Below are positions 1 through 7,588 of a DNA stretch of 64,000 nucleotides, piece after piece. The notes beneath the pieces were generated by a model that was not told the origin of the DNA, searched no databases, and saw only the letters and a list, made by a program, of their open reading frames with translations. Source of the DNA: Anaerolineaceae bacterium. Lineage in GTDB: Bacteria; Chloroflexota; Anaerolineae; Aggregatilineales; Phototrophicaceae. Each line of letters begins with the position of its first letter. The stretch's first letter is position 1. The position numbers and the translations under genes were made by a program. Location of the stretch: assembly GCA_002699585.1 (NCBI GenBank), contig PABP01000014.1, positions 124,001 to 188,000 on the forward strand, given 5' to 3'.

Positions 1-87
1 GCCGATTTTGCCCTGTTGGCACTATAGCATAGCTTGTACGAAATAGAACAATTTTTCTAATGAAATCATCACACACGAATGGATATA

Positions 88-120
88 TTGATTTATTAAT
101 CAACATTGACAATATATAAT
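88..120 (+). promoter_or_regulatory. Putative promoter/operator upstream of citrate synthase
   Basis: A perfect inverted repeat, TTGATT-TATT-AATCAA (88-103), lies just upstream of a consensus -10 hexamer TATAAT (115-120) in an AT-rich leader. No good -35 stands at 17 bases, so the palindrome may be a regulator site covering the -35 region. The citrate synthase start codon follows at 175. Inference from sequence pattern only. Confidence 0.4.
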
Positions 121-174
121 CAAACGGGATAGAGTGGTGCTAAACAATCATCTAAAAAATCAGGAGATACGATC

Positions 175-1314
175 ATGACCGCACCACTCGACATCATCAT
201 GCGGCCTGGACTGGAAGGGGTCATCGCGTCGGAAACGCGCTTGAGCAAACCCAACGGCCAGGTCGGGGAACTGTTCATCGCCGGGTTCCGGCTGGAAGAC
301 ATCGCGCCCTATGCCACATTCGAGGAAATGCTCTATCTACTATGGAACGATGCCCTGCCGACATCAGCCCAACTGGCCGAATTTTCAGAGGCCTTAGCCA
401 GCAAACGCCAATTGCCGCCTATCGCCTATGACATTTTGCAATCGGCTGCCGACAAAACGCTGCCCGTCATGGATGCCCTGCGCATGGCCGCCGGGGTACT
501 CAATTTGCTAGTCGATGCCGACGACGCCCGTGCATCAGCTCAGGTAGCAGTCGCCGCTTTCCCGACCATCGTCGCTGCTTATTGGCGTCTGCTGAACGGT
601 CAGGAGCCGCTTGCCCCGCGTACCGACCTCAGTCATGCCGCTAATTACCTGTATATGCTCGATGGCGAAACGCCCAGCGCGGAGCGCGTTCGCGCACTGG
701 AAACCTACCTCAACACGGTCGTCGATCATGGCTTTAACGCCAGCACGTTTACATCACGCATCATCGCTTCTACGCAATCGGATGTGATTGCGGCGGTGGT
801 TGGGGCAATTGGGGCGCTCAAGGGACCGCTGCACGGCGGCGCACCCGGCCCCGCGCTGGATATGGTCTTCGAGATTGGGACGCCGGAACGCGCCGAGTCG
901 GTTATCCGGGCCAAGATGGAACGCGGTGAACGGCTGATGGGCTTCGGCCACCGGGTCTATAAAGTCCGCGATCCGCGTGCTGATGTGCTCAACAGCGCCG
1001 CCGAGGCCTTCTTCGTGGGTGACCGTGCCGAGTTCTACCAACTTGTGCGCCATGTAGAGCAGGTCGCACTGGATCTGCTGGAAGAATACAAGCCCGGTCG
1101 TAAGCTGCAAACCAATGTCGAGTTCTATACGGCGCTGGTGTTGCATGGCATCGGCCTACCCAGCGACCTGTTCAGCCCGACTTTTGCCGTGTCGCGCGTC
1201 GGCGGCTGGACGGCCCATGTTCTGGAGCACATGCAAAGTGGACGCATCATCCGGCCACTGGCGCAATACACTGGCCCGACAGACCGCGCATGGGTGCCGC
1301 TGGAGAAGCGCTAA
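175..1314 (+). CDS. Citrate synthase (or 2-methylcitrate synthase-like) family protein
   Basis: Condenses an acyl-CoA (normally acetyl-CoA) with oxaloacetate, the entry step of the TCA cycle in the cytoplasm. The 379-residue length fits the short bacterial/archaeal type. Family landmarks are present: DHGFNAS with His185, LHGGAPG with His220 and the signature GFGHRVYKVRDPR with His259. The position that is the catalytic Asp in most citrate synthases (NVDFY) is Glu316 here (NVEFY), a variant also known from some actinobacterial second citrate synthases. Start chosen because AGGAG (162-166) sits 8 bases before the ATG. It stands alone. Citrate versus methylcitrate synthesis cannot be decided from sequence alone. 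Confidence 0.92.
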   Translation: MTAPLDIIMRPGLEGVIASETRLSKPNGQVGELFIAGFRLEDIAPYATFEEMLYLLWNDALPTSAQLAEFSEALASKRQLPPIAYDILQSAADKTLPVMDALRMAAGVLNLLVDADDARASAQVAVAAFPTIVAAYWRLLNGQEPLAPRTDLSHAANYLYMLDGETPSAERVRALETYLNTVVDHGFNASTFTSRIIASTQSDVIAAVVGAIGALKGPLHGGAPGPALDMVFEIGTPERAESVIRAKMERGERLMGFGHRVYKVRDPRADVLNSAAEAFFVGDRAEFYQLVRHVEQVALDLLEEYKPGRKLQTNVEFYTALVLHGIGLPSDLFSPTFAVSRVGGWTAHVLEHMQSGRIIRPLAQYTGPTDRAWVPLEKR

Positions 1315-1426
1315 TTAGACACATGTCGCCAAAATACTTGCCTTTGTGACAAATTTCACATATACTGATTTCATCAGCTTTTTGTCTGAGTTGATACTTG
1401 TTCGTTGGCAAAAAAGGCAAGTACAT

Positions 1427-1894
1427 ATGGCAAACATAACGATTCATGAATCGGCAGTGATTGACGCACCGCCAACTGTGGTTTACGGCATAGTGGCAGA
1501 CTATAACGAAAAGCACCCGGTGATTTTGCCCAAGCCCGAATTTGAGTCGATCAAAGTCACCAAGGGTGGCATCGGCACGGGCACCGAGTTTGATATGACG
1601 ATGATTGTCATGGGCCAGACGACGCACTCGCATGTGCACGTCACCGAGCCAGAGCCGGGGCGCGTGTTAGTAGAAGCCGATCCCAAATCTGGCACAGTAA
1701 CGACCTTCACTGTGGAACCCGTCGCAGGCACGGAAAAAACCCAGCTCACATTTGATACGGAGATGCGCGCCAGCGCGGGTATCAAGGGGCTGGTGGAGCG
1801 CTTGCTGGTGCCGCGTGTTCTGCGTGGCCTCTACAAACGTGAGTTCACCAATATTCAGCAGTACGTCAAGGACAATGTGCTCGCAACGGCCTAA
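1427..1894 (+). CDS. SRPBCC family protein (polyketide cyclase/START-like)
   Basis: A 155-residue protein with the usual SRPBCC opening: an N-terminal strand ending in a DAPPTVVYGIVADY segment, then alternating strands and a long C-terminal amphipathic helix that closes the hydrophobic cup (about residues 125-150). Family members bind lipids or other small hydrophobic ligands, or act as cyclases or aromatase-like enzymes; the ligand here is unknown. An upstream in-frame ATG at 1346 would add 27 residues unlike the family, so I take the ATG at 1427, preceded by AAAAAGG. A second SRPBCC protein lies at 17490. The gene converges on the next, whose stop overlaps by 4 bases. Confidence 0.8.
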   Translation: MANITIHESAVIDAPPTVVYGIVADYNEKHPVILPKPEFESIKVTKGGIGTGTEFDMTMIVMGQTTHSHVHVTEPEPGRVLVEADPKSGTVTTFTVEPVAGTEKTQLTFDTEMRASAGIKGLVERLLVPRVLRGLYKREFTNIQQYVKDNVLATA

Positions 1895-2319
1895 GCTGAC
1901 TTGAGGGCATCATCCAGAGAAAATGGCACATTGAGGACAACATCGGCGTGCATTTCCAATTCCTCACGCAAGTGGGGGAAACAATCACAGGTGCGCGTGT
2001 CGATCAGCGCCAGCGTGCGAACCTGCAAATCTGGCTGCTGCACACTGAGCGCATCCAGGGTAGCGAATAAGACCTGGGGTGATGTGCCCGGATGGGCCGC
2101 CAGAACCACAACTTCCGCCGCTAATTGGGCGACTTTCTCCGCCAGTTGGTCGAGGTCGCCTTTTAGCGGCTCTACGCGTAAGTCATCGGCTGACGCGATA
2201 CCGACGCCGTTATCCAGCACAACCGCGCGTTCACCCTGGGCCTGATAATGCCGCGCCAGGTCACAGGCAAGCTGCTGTTTTTCGGTAATCACTAACCCCG
2301 TCAATACGATCAATTGCAT
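1891..2319 (-). CDS. P-loop-fold protein with degenerate Walker A (CobW/MinD-like shape)
   Basis: 142 residues with the strand order of a small P-loop NTPase: an opening strand LIVLTGL, a VVLDNG strand near residue 35, VVVLAAH near residue 70 and LALIDTRTCDCF near 105. Where the Walker A GxxGxGKT would stand there is LTGLVITEKQQLA, so the glycines and the Gly-Lys-Thr core are missing and nucleotide binding is doubtful. Its start overlaps the stop of the upstream gene by one base (TGATG type), so the two are probably translated together. Function unknown; the fold assignment is inference from pattern, and no family name is certain. Confidence 0.6.
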   Translation of the reverse strand: MQLIVLTGLVITEKQQLACDLARHYQAQGERAVVLDNGVGIASADDLRVEPLKGDLDQLAEKVAQLAAEVVVLAAHPGTSPQVLFATLDALSVQQPDLQVRTLALIDTRTCDCFPHLREELEMHADVVLNVPFSLDDALKSA

Positions 2320-2930
2320 CAGATACGCTCCAATGATGCTTCAATGTGGCTGGCTATCGCCAACCACGCCAGTCGTTCGCGTTCGACGGTGCCCTCATCC
2401 ACCCAGAATTGGTAGGCCATCTGCGTGGCTTCCGCATCAATGTATTGGCCTGTTTCCGGGTCAATCTGATTTTGTCGCACGCGCTCCCAGGCATCGGGCC
2501 GTTCGCTGTACCAGGCATCCGCCAGATCGGCCATGACCACATTCACCAGGGCGCTGGTCAAAAAGCCGATGCGTGCCTCGCCTGTGTGGCTTTTCTGCAT
2601 ACCTTGTGTCAGATCATAAATGGCCTTGATGTAATTCATCGCGCCAGGGGCCTCGAACTTGTGCTGCAAGGCCATCTGGGCGATGGCATCCTCTGGTGAG
2701 GTGCCATAGGCATTAATCGCCAGCAAAAGCTGTCGAATCCAGGTTTCATCGGGATAGAGCGCCTCAAAACGTGGCAGGAACGTCGCCAGTGGTTCGGTGA
2801 CGACTGCCAGCGCATAGTAATACGGCAGCGCCATCAGCAACCGCTTGGCATAGAACTGCAACTGCTCCTGATTGCGCTCCTGGAGCGCTTCACGCAGCAT
2901 CGTCAGGTCACGCTGTTGGACGGGGTTCAT
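2319..2930 (-). CDS. Hypothetical helical cytoplasmic protein
   Basis: 203 residues, predicted almost wholly alpha-helical, with no signal peptide or membrane segment. I do not recognise the family. It is Leu/Ala/Gln-rich, with charged helices at both ends and a repeated ADxxDAWYSERPDAWERV-like aromatic stretch in the second half. It is first in a two-gene minus-strand unit with the degenerate P-loop protein, sharing one base, so the pair may act together. A GC-rich palindromic element lies directly upstream. Confidence 0.65.
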   Translation of the reverse strand: MNPVQQRDLTMLREALQERNQEQLQFYAKRLLMALPYYYALAVVTEPLATFLPRFEALYPDETWIRQLLLAINAYGTSPEDAIAQMALQHKFEAPGAMNYIKAIYDLTQGMQKSHTGEARIGFLTSALVNVVMADLADAWYSERPDAWERVRQNQIDPETGQYIDAEATQMAYQFWVDEGTVERERLAWLAIASHIEASLERI

Positions 2931-2970
2931 AGTTCGCTCATCCTCATATCGACATGCGTTTTGGAGTATG

Positions 2971-3097
2971 GTACTTGACCCCCATCCTCGGTCCTTCCCC
3001 CGAAGGAGGAAGGATGCCTTTTTAAGAAACTTGGTTGTGAACAGAGGTCCCCTCTCCTTCGGGGAGGGGATTTAGGGGTGGGGTTTGGTTCAAGAAA
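2971..3097. repeat. GC-rich palindromic intergenic element
   Basis: The gap between two minus-strand genes holds two nested hairpins, TCCTTCCCCCGAAGGAGGA on the left and CCCCTCTCCTTCGGGGAGGGG on the right. The outer edges are loosely inverted (CTTGACCCCCAT versus ATTTAGGGGTGGGG...TTCAAG). The layout resembles short non-coding dispersed repeats (REP/MITE-like) common in bacterial chromosomes. Only this copy is visible in the window, so its dispersed nature is inference. It could also act as transcript hairpins downstream of the GNAT gene promoter region. Confidence 0.45.
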
Positions 3098-3139
3098 TCG
3101 CATCATGTTTAATATCGACTCGGAAAGCGTTCATGTCAG

Positions 3140-3694
3140 TCAGGTTGTTTGTGTGGCCAGCCACTCCTCGCGCAGAATACCATACAGCACCAGATCATGG
3201 CGCTGGCCGCTGCGGGCGATCACCTGCCGCTGCACGCCTTCCTTCACAAAACCGACGCGCTCATAAGCCATCATCGCAGCATGGTTATAGCTCATGACTG
3301 TCAGGCCCAGGTGATGCAAATTCAGCTCGTCGAAGGCATAGCGCAGGATCAAACGCAGGGCATCGCTGCCATAGCCTTTGCCGCGATACTCCGGGTTGCC
3401 AATGCCGATAGCCATTTCCGCAGTCTGGTTGCGCCCACTGATGTTGAACAGGGCAACGAAGCCAATAAGCGTGTCGTCATCCAGTGTGCGAATATGGAAA
3501 CCATAATCGCCATGTTGTGGACGCTGGCGCAGGCGATCCACCGATAGCGGCACGACCGGATCATCATCCAGGTTACGCATATAGACATCATCGCGCGTCC
3601 AGCTAGCGACAATCACATCGTCCTCTGGCTCCGGGGATGCCAAGCGAACCCGTTTGCCTTCAAAAATTGGCTGGAACTGCGTGGATTCGTTCAT
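3140..3694 (-). CDS. GNAT family N-acetyltransferase (RimJ/RimL type)
   Basis: A 184-residue acetyltransferase that transfers an acetyl group from acetyl-CoA to an amine; substrate not predictable. The acetyl-CoA pyrophosphate loop is clear (PEYRGKGYGSDALRL, near residues 100-115), followed by the family helix and the NHAAMMAYERVGF segment typical of the RimJ/RimL subgroup. A longer frame reaches 3817, but its extra 41 residues are not family-like and would overlap the gene upstream, so the ATG at 3694 is chosen. It lies 53 bases behind the nucleoside phosphorylase gene on the same strand and may be cotranscribed. Confidence 0.85.
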   Translation of the reverse strand: MNESTQFQPIFEGKRVRLASPEPEDDVIVASWTRDDVYMRNLDDDPVVPLSVDRLRQRPQHGDYGFHIRTLDDDTLIGFVALFNISGRNQTAEMAIGIGNPEYRGKGYGSDALRLILRYAFDELNLHHLGLTVMSYNHAAMMAYERVGFVKEGVQRQVIARSGQRHDLVLYGILREEWLATQTT

Positions 3695-3747
3695 ATACAG
3701 ACCTGTGTTTTGGACATCTGATTGCCTATATCTGTCGCCGGAAGCTT

Positions 3748-4524
3748 CTACAGCTTGAACACGGCTTCTGCGGCTAACCAGAACAAGCGCTCGCGGACGC
3801 TGGTCCGGCGCTGCCAACCCCGGTTGTCCCAGGCTTCGCCGCTGACGTCATCGCCGCCATACAGCAATTGACCAAAGGCCACATCCCGGAACTGGGCCAC
3901 CGCCAAAAAGGCCGCTGTTTCCATTTCGACCACCAGACAGCCTTCTTCACGCCGTTTGACCACCTTGCCGCGCGTTTCACGGTAGATGGCATCCGTCGTC
4001 CACGTTTTGCCGATGTCATAGGGCACGCCATTGGTTTCCAACGTTTGGGCGATGGTATCGACCACCTGCGGCTGCATGTTCACTTCCCGCGAGGCTGGCC
4101 AATAATGGTAGGATGTGCCTTCATCACGAACAGCCGCCTGCGGGATGACCACATGGCCGACGTCATATGCACTGCTGAGGACACCCGCGCCGCCACACGC
4201 CATGAATTTATTGCCACCCAGTGCGATGGTTTCCTCGAAGAAGCCTGCTGCCAGCGCCGCACCCACACCGGGATGCACCACCGCCACTCGTCCCCAGGGC
4301 GTCATCACACCATGAATCGGATTGGGGCCAATTTCACTGGCGAGGCTGTTACGCAGCTTCACGTCAATGTCTGCCGGATGTTTTTTTGTCACCTCGGCAA
4401 TCACTTCCTGAAAAAAACAGAAAATAACGTGCTGCGGCATATCATGGTGCCGGGTCAGCACACGCTGCGGATGCAAAACGGCATCGTCATTAGGGTCGTG
4501 TTCGAGTAAAGGGATATCGTTCAT
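3748..4524 (-). CDS. Nucleoside phosphorylase (PNP/UDP family)
   Basis: A 258-residue cytoplasmic enzyme of the purine/uridine phosphorylase fold, which splits nucleosides with phosphate to base and ribose-1-phosphate. Seen: the phosphate-binding glycine-rich segment VAVVHPGVG near residue 80, ACGGAGVL near 109, and the family's ribose-binding helix VVEMETAAF (Glu200-Met201-Glu202). The length fits trimer/hexamer-type members. Its stop/start neighbourhood shows a 4-base overlap (ATGA) with the DinB-like gene upstream, so the two form one transcript. Purine versus uridine preference is not clear from the sequence. Confidence 0.82.
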   Translation of the reverse strand: MNDIPLLEHDPNDDAVLHPQRVLTRHHDMPQHVIFCFFQEVIAEVTKKHPADIDVKLRNSLASEIGPNPIHGVMTPWGRVAVVHPGVGAALAAGFFEETIALGGNKFMACGGAGVLSSAYDVGHVVIPQAAVRDEGTSYHYWPASREVNMQPQVVDTIAQTLETNGVPYDIGKTWTTDAIYRETRGKVVKRREEGCLVVEMETAAFLAVAQFRDVAFGQLLYGGDDVSGEAWDNRGWQRRTSVRERLFWLAAEAVFKL

Positions 4525-4967
4525 GCTTTTTTCTGCTCCCGGAATGCAACGAGCTGCGCACCATGCTCACGGAACTCTGCCGCCATGATGTTCAGCCATT
4601 CCTGATAACGCTCATCGCGCTCGGAACGCTCATCGGGGACTTGCCGCGCCAGGGCGGCTAGCTCAAAAGCCAGCTTCTCCAGTTCAGCGACGGCATGCGC
4701 CCAATTGTGGTCCTTGCGTTTGCGGACGGATACGGCATTGAATGCATCCAGATTGTAGTTGATTTTGCCAGTCCCGGTATGGAAGCGTTTATAGCGGCGC
4801 TTGCCTTCCTGCAACCAGCCAGAGAGATGGGCCACCACCTGCTGCGGAGACCAATCACCACATGCACCCGGTTCGGTACGCAGGGAAGCTGGATACTGCG
4901 CCAGCACGGTTTGTAGTTGGGCAAAATCCGATTCATATTGGGTCAGGGCATCGCTTAAAGCCGTCAT
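4521..4967 (-). CDS. DinB/ClbS-like four-helix bundle protein
   Basis: 148 residues forming four predicted helices. The segment CGDWSPQQVVAHLSGW near residues 36-51 is the typical DinB-superfamily helix with a His that can bind metal. ClbS/DfsB members protect against colibactin-like DNA damage, while other DinB proteins are thiol transferases; which applies is unknown. The gene is first in a run with the nucleoside phosphorylase (4-base overlap). The start ATG is preceded by AGGAG a few bases upstream on the minus strand. Confidence 0.72.
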   Translation of the reverse strand: MTALSDALTQYESDFAQLQTVLAQYPASLRTEPGACGDWSPQQVVAHLSGWLQEGKRRYKRFHTGTGKINYNLDAFNAVSVRKRKDHNWAHAVAELEKLAFELAALARQVPDERSERDERYQEWLNIMAAEFREHGAQLVAFREQKKA

Positions 4968-5030
4968 AGGCGCTCCTCCTGAGTGGAGGCCAAGTGTAGC
5001 AGGCGACTCTCCGACATACCAGATAGACAG

Positions 5031-5939
5031 CTACTCGCCGTAGCGCGATTCAATCGTCTTGATGGCATGGAACAGCAGCCGATTCACGGGTACGTCGATG
5101 CCGTGCTTCTGCCCCAGTTCGATCATCTTCCCTGCGAAAATATCGACTTCGGTCATGCGGCCCGCGTTCACATCTTGCAGCATGGACGTGCGCCCTTCAG
5201 GATGCACCGTCGCCAGAATATCGTACCAGCCGGTGATGTCCGCCTCAGTCAGGTTGACGCGCTCCGCCTGAGCGATGGTCACCACCTCGCGCATGGCCGC
5301 TTCCATGATGGCCTGGGCGTGCGGCGACGTCTGGAATACGCCGTAGGGGGCATCCAGCACGGACGAGGTCTGGTTGATGCCGACGTTAATCATGAACTTC
5401 CACCACATGGTACGGATCATGTCAGTTGGCGTCTGGTAAGGAATATCAGCAGCGGCCAGCAGCGATTGCGTCCATTTGACCTTGTCTGATAGCGTGCTGT
5501 TATCGGCCTCACCGAAGTGCAGCACCCCGATTTTGCTGTGGTAGACATCGGTACCCTTGCGCTGGGCATCTAACCCGACCGAAATCGCATACAGCACGTT
5601 GTCCGCGCCATAAGCATCGGCCAGCATGGGTTCGCTGTCCAGGCCATTCATGACGGAAATAATGAGGGTGTTCTCGCCAACGCGATTGCGAATCAAGGGG
5701 ATGGCATCGGCCAGATGTTGATGCTTGAGCGCGACCAGCACCAGGTCATCCGGGGCGCTGGTATCGTCACCCGCCTTAACCGGGAAATCGTAATGCTGGT
5801 CATTGACAGTGACGCCGTTCAATAGGCGCTGGCGACGTTCGCCTTCCGCGACGAGGGCCACGTTGGCCACCGTTTGTAAGCGTGCGGCAAAGACCAGACC
5901 CATCGCCCCGGCACCGAGTATAGCTATCGACGTTTGCAT
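5031..5939 (-). CDS. panE: 2-dehydropantoate 2-reductase (ketopantoate reductase)
   Basis: 302 residues. NADPH-dependent reduction of ketopantoate to pantoate in pantothenate/CoA synthesis. The N-terminal Rossmann motif is GAGAMG (residues 9-14); the C-terminal helical domain carries the catalytic Lys segment WWKFMINVGINQ and the substrate-binding Asn/Ser that follow. An extra 17 residues are possible from 5990, but the ATG at 5939 is preceded by GAGG at good spacing and begins right at the Rossmann strand. CoaBC, a later step of the same pathway, is encoded at 13365. PanE-like paralogs of other function exist, so the symbol is tentative. Confidence 0.85.
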   Translation of the reverse strand: MQTSIAILGAGAMGLVFAARLQTVANVALVAEGERRQRLLNGVTVNDQHYDFPVKAGDDTSAPDDLVLVALKHQHLADAIPLIRNRVGENTLIISVMNGLDSEPMLADAYGADNVLYAISVGLDAQRKGTDVYHSKIGVLHFGEADNSTLSDKVKWTQSLLAAADIPYQTPTDMIRTMWWKFMINVGINQTSSVLDAPYGVFQTSPHAQAIMEAAMREVVTIAQAERVNLTEADITGWYDILATVHPEGRTSMLQDVNAGRMTEVDIFAGKMIELGQKHGIDVPVNRLLFHAIKTIESRYGE

Positions 5940-6217
5940 GAGGCTGCCTCGTATCGAAGATGATTCATAAGGCCGATTATAACGACTCATGGGGCAATGT
6001 CAGGGTGAGCAACGGCATGTATATCATGAGGAAAACCTAGGGTAATTCCCGAAGCTTTTGGTAGGACCACAATAGACTGTGCAGCGCCTTATCCCTACTG
6101 TTGCTAAACATGATCTTCATTAAAGAAGCTACTTTGGCCCTATCGACAGTTGCCTTGCTCAATAGCCTACGCTAGGCTATGCGCGTGATTATCGCCATCC
6201 TGTAGAGGACAAACACC

Positions 6218-7417
6218 ATGACCCAAACGTCTACCTATGACTTCGAGACTCGGCTGGACCACCGCGCCCATCGCAGCGCCAAATGGTCCGTCTTTGATGA
6301 AGATGTGCTGCCGTTATGGGTAGCCGATATGGACTTTAAGGTCGCCCCGGCCATCACCGAGGCCCTGCATGAGCGCGTCGATTTTGGGGTTTTTGCCTAT
6401 ACGCGCCAGGATGACGAACTGATCGATATTATCTGTGAGCGTATGGAACGCCTCTATGACTGGAAGGTACAGCCAGAAGAAGTCATCTTGATACCGGGCC
6501 TGGTCACGGGGTTGATGATCGCCGCCGATGCTGTTGGCCAACCGGGCGATGGCATCCTCAACCAGACGCCGGTTTATGGGCCGTTCCTTTCTGTAGCACC
6601 ACCGCGCGGGCGCTTCACCCAGATGGCGGAATTGTCCTACGTTCAGGACGACGCCCACACGCTACACTATGAATTTGACCCGGCTGTCTTTGAAGCTGAA
6701 ATTAGCAAACAGACATCGATGCTATTCTTCTGCAATCCGCATAACCCCACCGGCCAGATGTACTCCCGTGAACAGATTGAGCAGATCGCGGAAATCTGTG
6801 AACGCAACGACATGATTATCTGCTCCGATGAGATTCACTGTGACCTGCTGCTGAACGGCGGCAAGCACGTCCCGACTGCCTCTATCAGCCCGGAAATCAG
6901 CCAGCGTACCGTCACGCTGATGGCCCCCAGCAAGACCTTTAATCTACCGGGCCTGCAAGCGTCGTTCGCCATCATCCAGAACAGTGAGCTGCGCGAGAAA
7001 TTCGTCCAGGCTGCCAGCCATATGCACGCTTACGGTTGGGGCGGGGCCACGCTGAACATCTTCGCTTATACAGCGGCGCATGCGGCTTACGCGCACGGCG
7101 AGGACTGGAAAGATGCTATGCTGGCTTACGTGCGCGATAATCGTGACTTCGCCCGCGCTTACATCAAAGAGCACATGCCGCAGATCAAGACCACCAACCC
7201 GGAGGCCACCTTCCTCATGTGGCTGGACTGTGGCAACCTGGGCGTCACCAACCAGACTTTGCAGGAATTCTTCCTGGAAAAAGCCCGTGTCGGCCTCAAT
7301 CCCGGTAACTTCTTCGGCAACAGTTACGACCACTTCGTACGGTTGAACTTCGCCTGCCCGCGTTCCGTGCTGGAAGAAGCCCTCGGACGTATGGCCCAGG
7401 CGGTACAGTCGCTGTAG
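6218..7417 (+). CDS. PLP-dependent aminotransferase, MalY/PatB family (C-S lyase type)
   Basis: 399 residues, fold-type I PLP enzyme. Seen: LPLWVADMDF near residue 31 (hallmark of the MalY/PatB cystathionine beta-lyase group), CNPHNPTG with Asn176, SDEIH with Asp204 that holds the pyridine nitrogen, and the Schiff-base Lys239 in APSKTFNLPG. Family members cleave cystathionine or cysteine conjugates to thiol, pyruvate and ammonia; true aminotransferase activity is less likely. GAGGAC lies about 10 bases before the ATG. It stands alone; a GTAGGGGC hairpin follows. Confidence 0.88.
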   Translation: MTQTSTYDFETRLDHRAHRSAKWSVFDEDVLPLWVADMDFKVAPAITEALHERVDFGVFAYTRQDDELIDIICERMERLYDWKVQPEEVILIPGLVTGLMIAADAVGQPGDGILNQTPVYGPFLSVAPPRGRFTQMAELSYVQDDAHTLHYEFDPAVFEAEISKQTSMLFFCNPHNPTGQMYSREQIEQIAEICERNDMIICSDEIHCDLLLNGGKHVPTASISPEISQRTVTLMAPSKTFNLPGLQASFAIIQNSELREKFVQAASHMHAYGWGGATLNIFAYTAAHAAYAHGEDWKDAMLAYVRDNRDFARAYIKEHMPQIKTTNPEATFLMWLDCGNLGVTNQTLQEFFLEKARVGLNPGNFFGNSYDHFVRLNFACPRSVLEEALGRMAQAVQSL

Positions 7418-7443
7418 GATCAAGATCGTTAATAATGTATCTG

Positions 7444-7469
7444 GTAGGGGCTAAATATTGTGCCCCTAC
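7444..7469. repeat. GTAGGGGC hairpin (REP/MITE-like or weak terminator)
   Basis: Perfect 8-base arms GTAGGGGC (7444-7451) and GCCCCTAC (7462-7469) around a 10-base AT-rich loop, 26 bases after the aminotransferase stop. No T tract follows, so a factor-independent terminator is not convincing. The sequence resembles short palindromes dispersed in many bacterial genomes. Confidence 0.4.
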
Positions 7470-7550
7470 TACTTCCTCCTAAAACTTATGTCCCCAAAAT
7501 GCCCCTGGCTGCACACGTACCAAAATCTAGTAAAAACTGCACAATTGGTA

Positions 7551-7567
7551 ATTCTTGATGCAAGAAT
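7551..7567. promoter_or_regulatory. Inverted repeat in front of nhaA
   Basis: ATTCTTG-ATG-CAAGAAT is a perfect 7+7 palindrome with a 3-base spacer, 21 to 75 bases before the possible nhaA start codons. Size and placement fit an operator for a dimeric regulator; no partner regulator is adjacent. Inference. Confidence 0.35.
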
Positions 7568-7588
7568 ATACTAGTATCATGTCAGAAT

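Noticed and set aside
1-174. 3' end of a gene cut by the left edge
   Set aside because: No frame with coding-like codons reaches the edge; the region looks like AT-rich promoter sequence.
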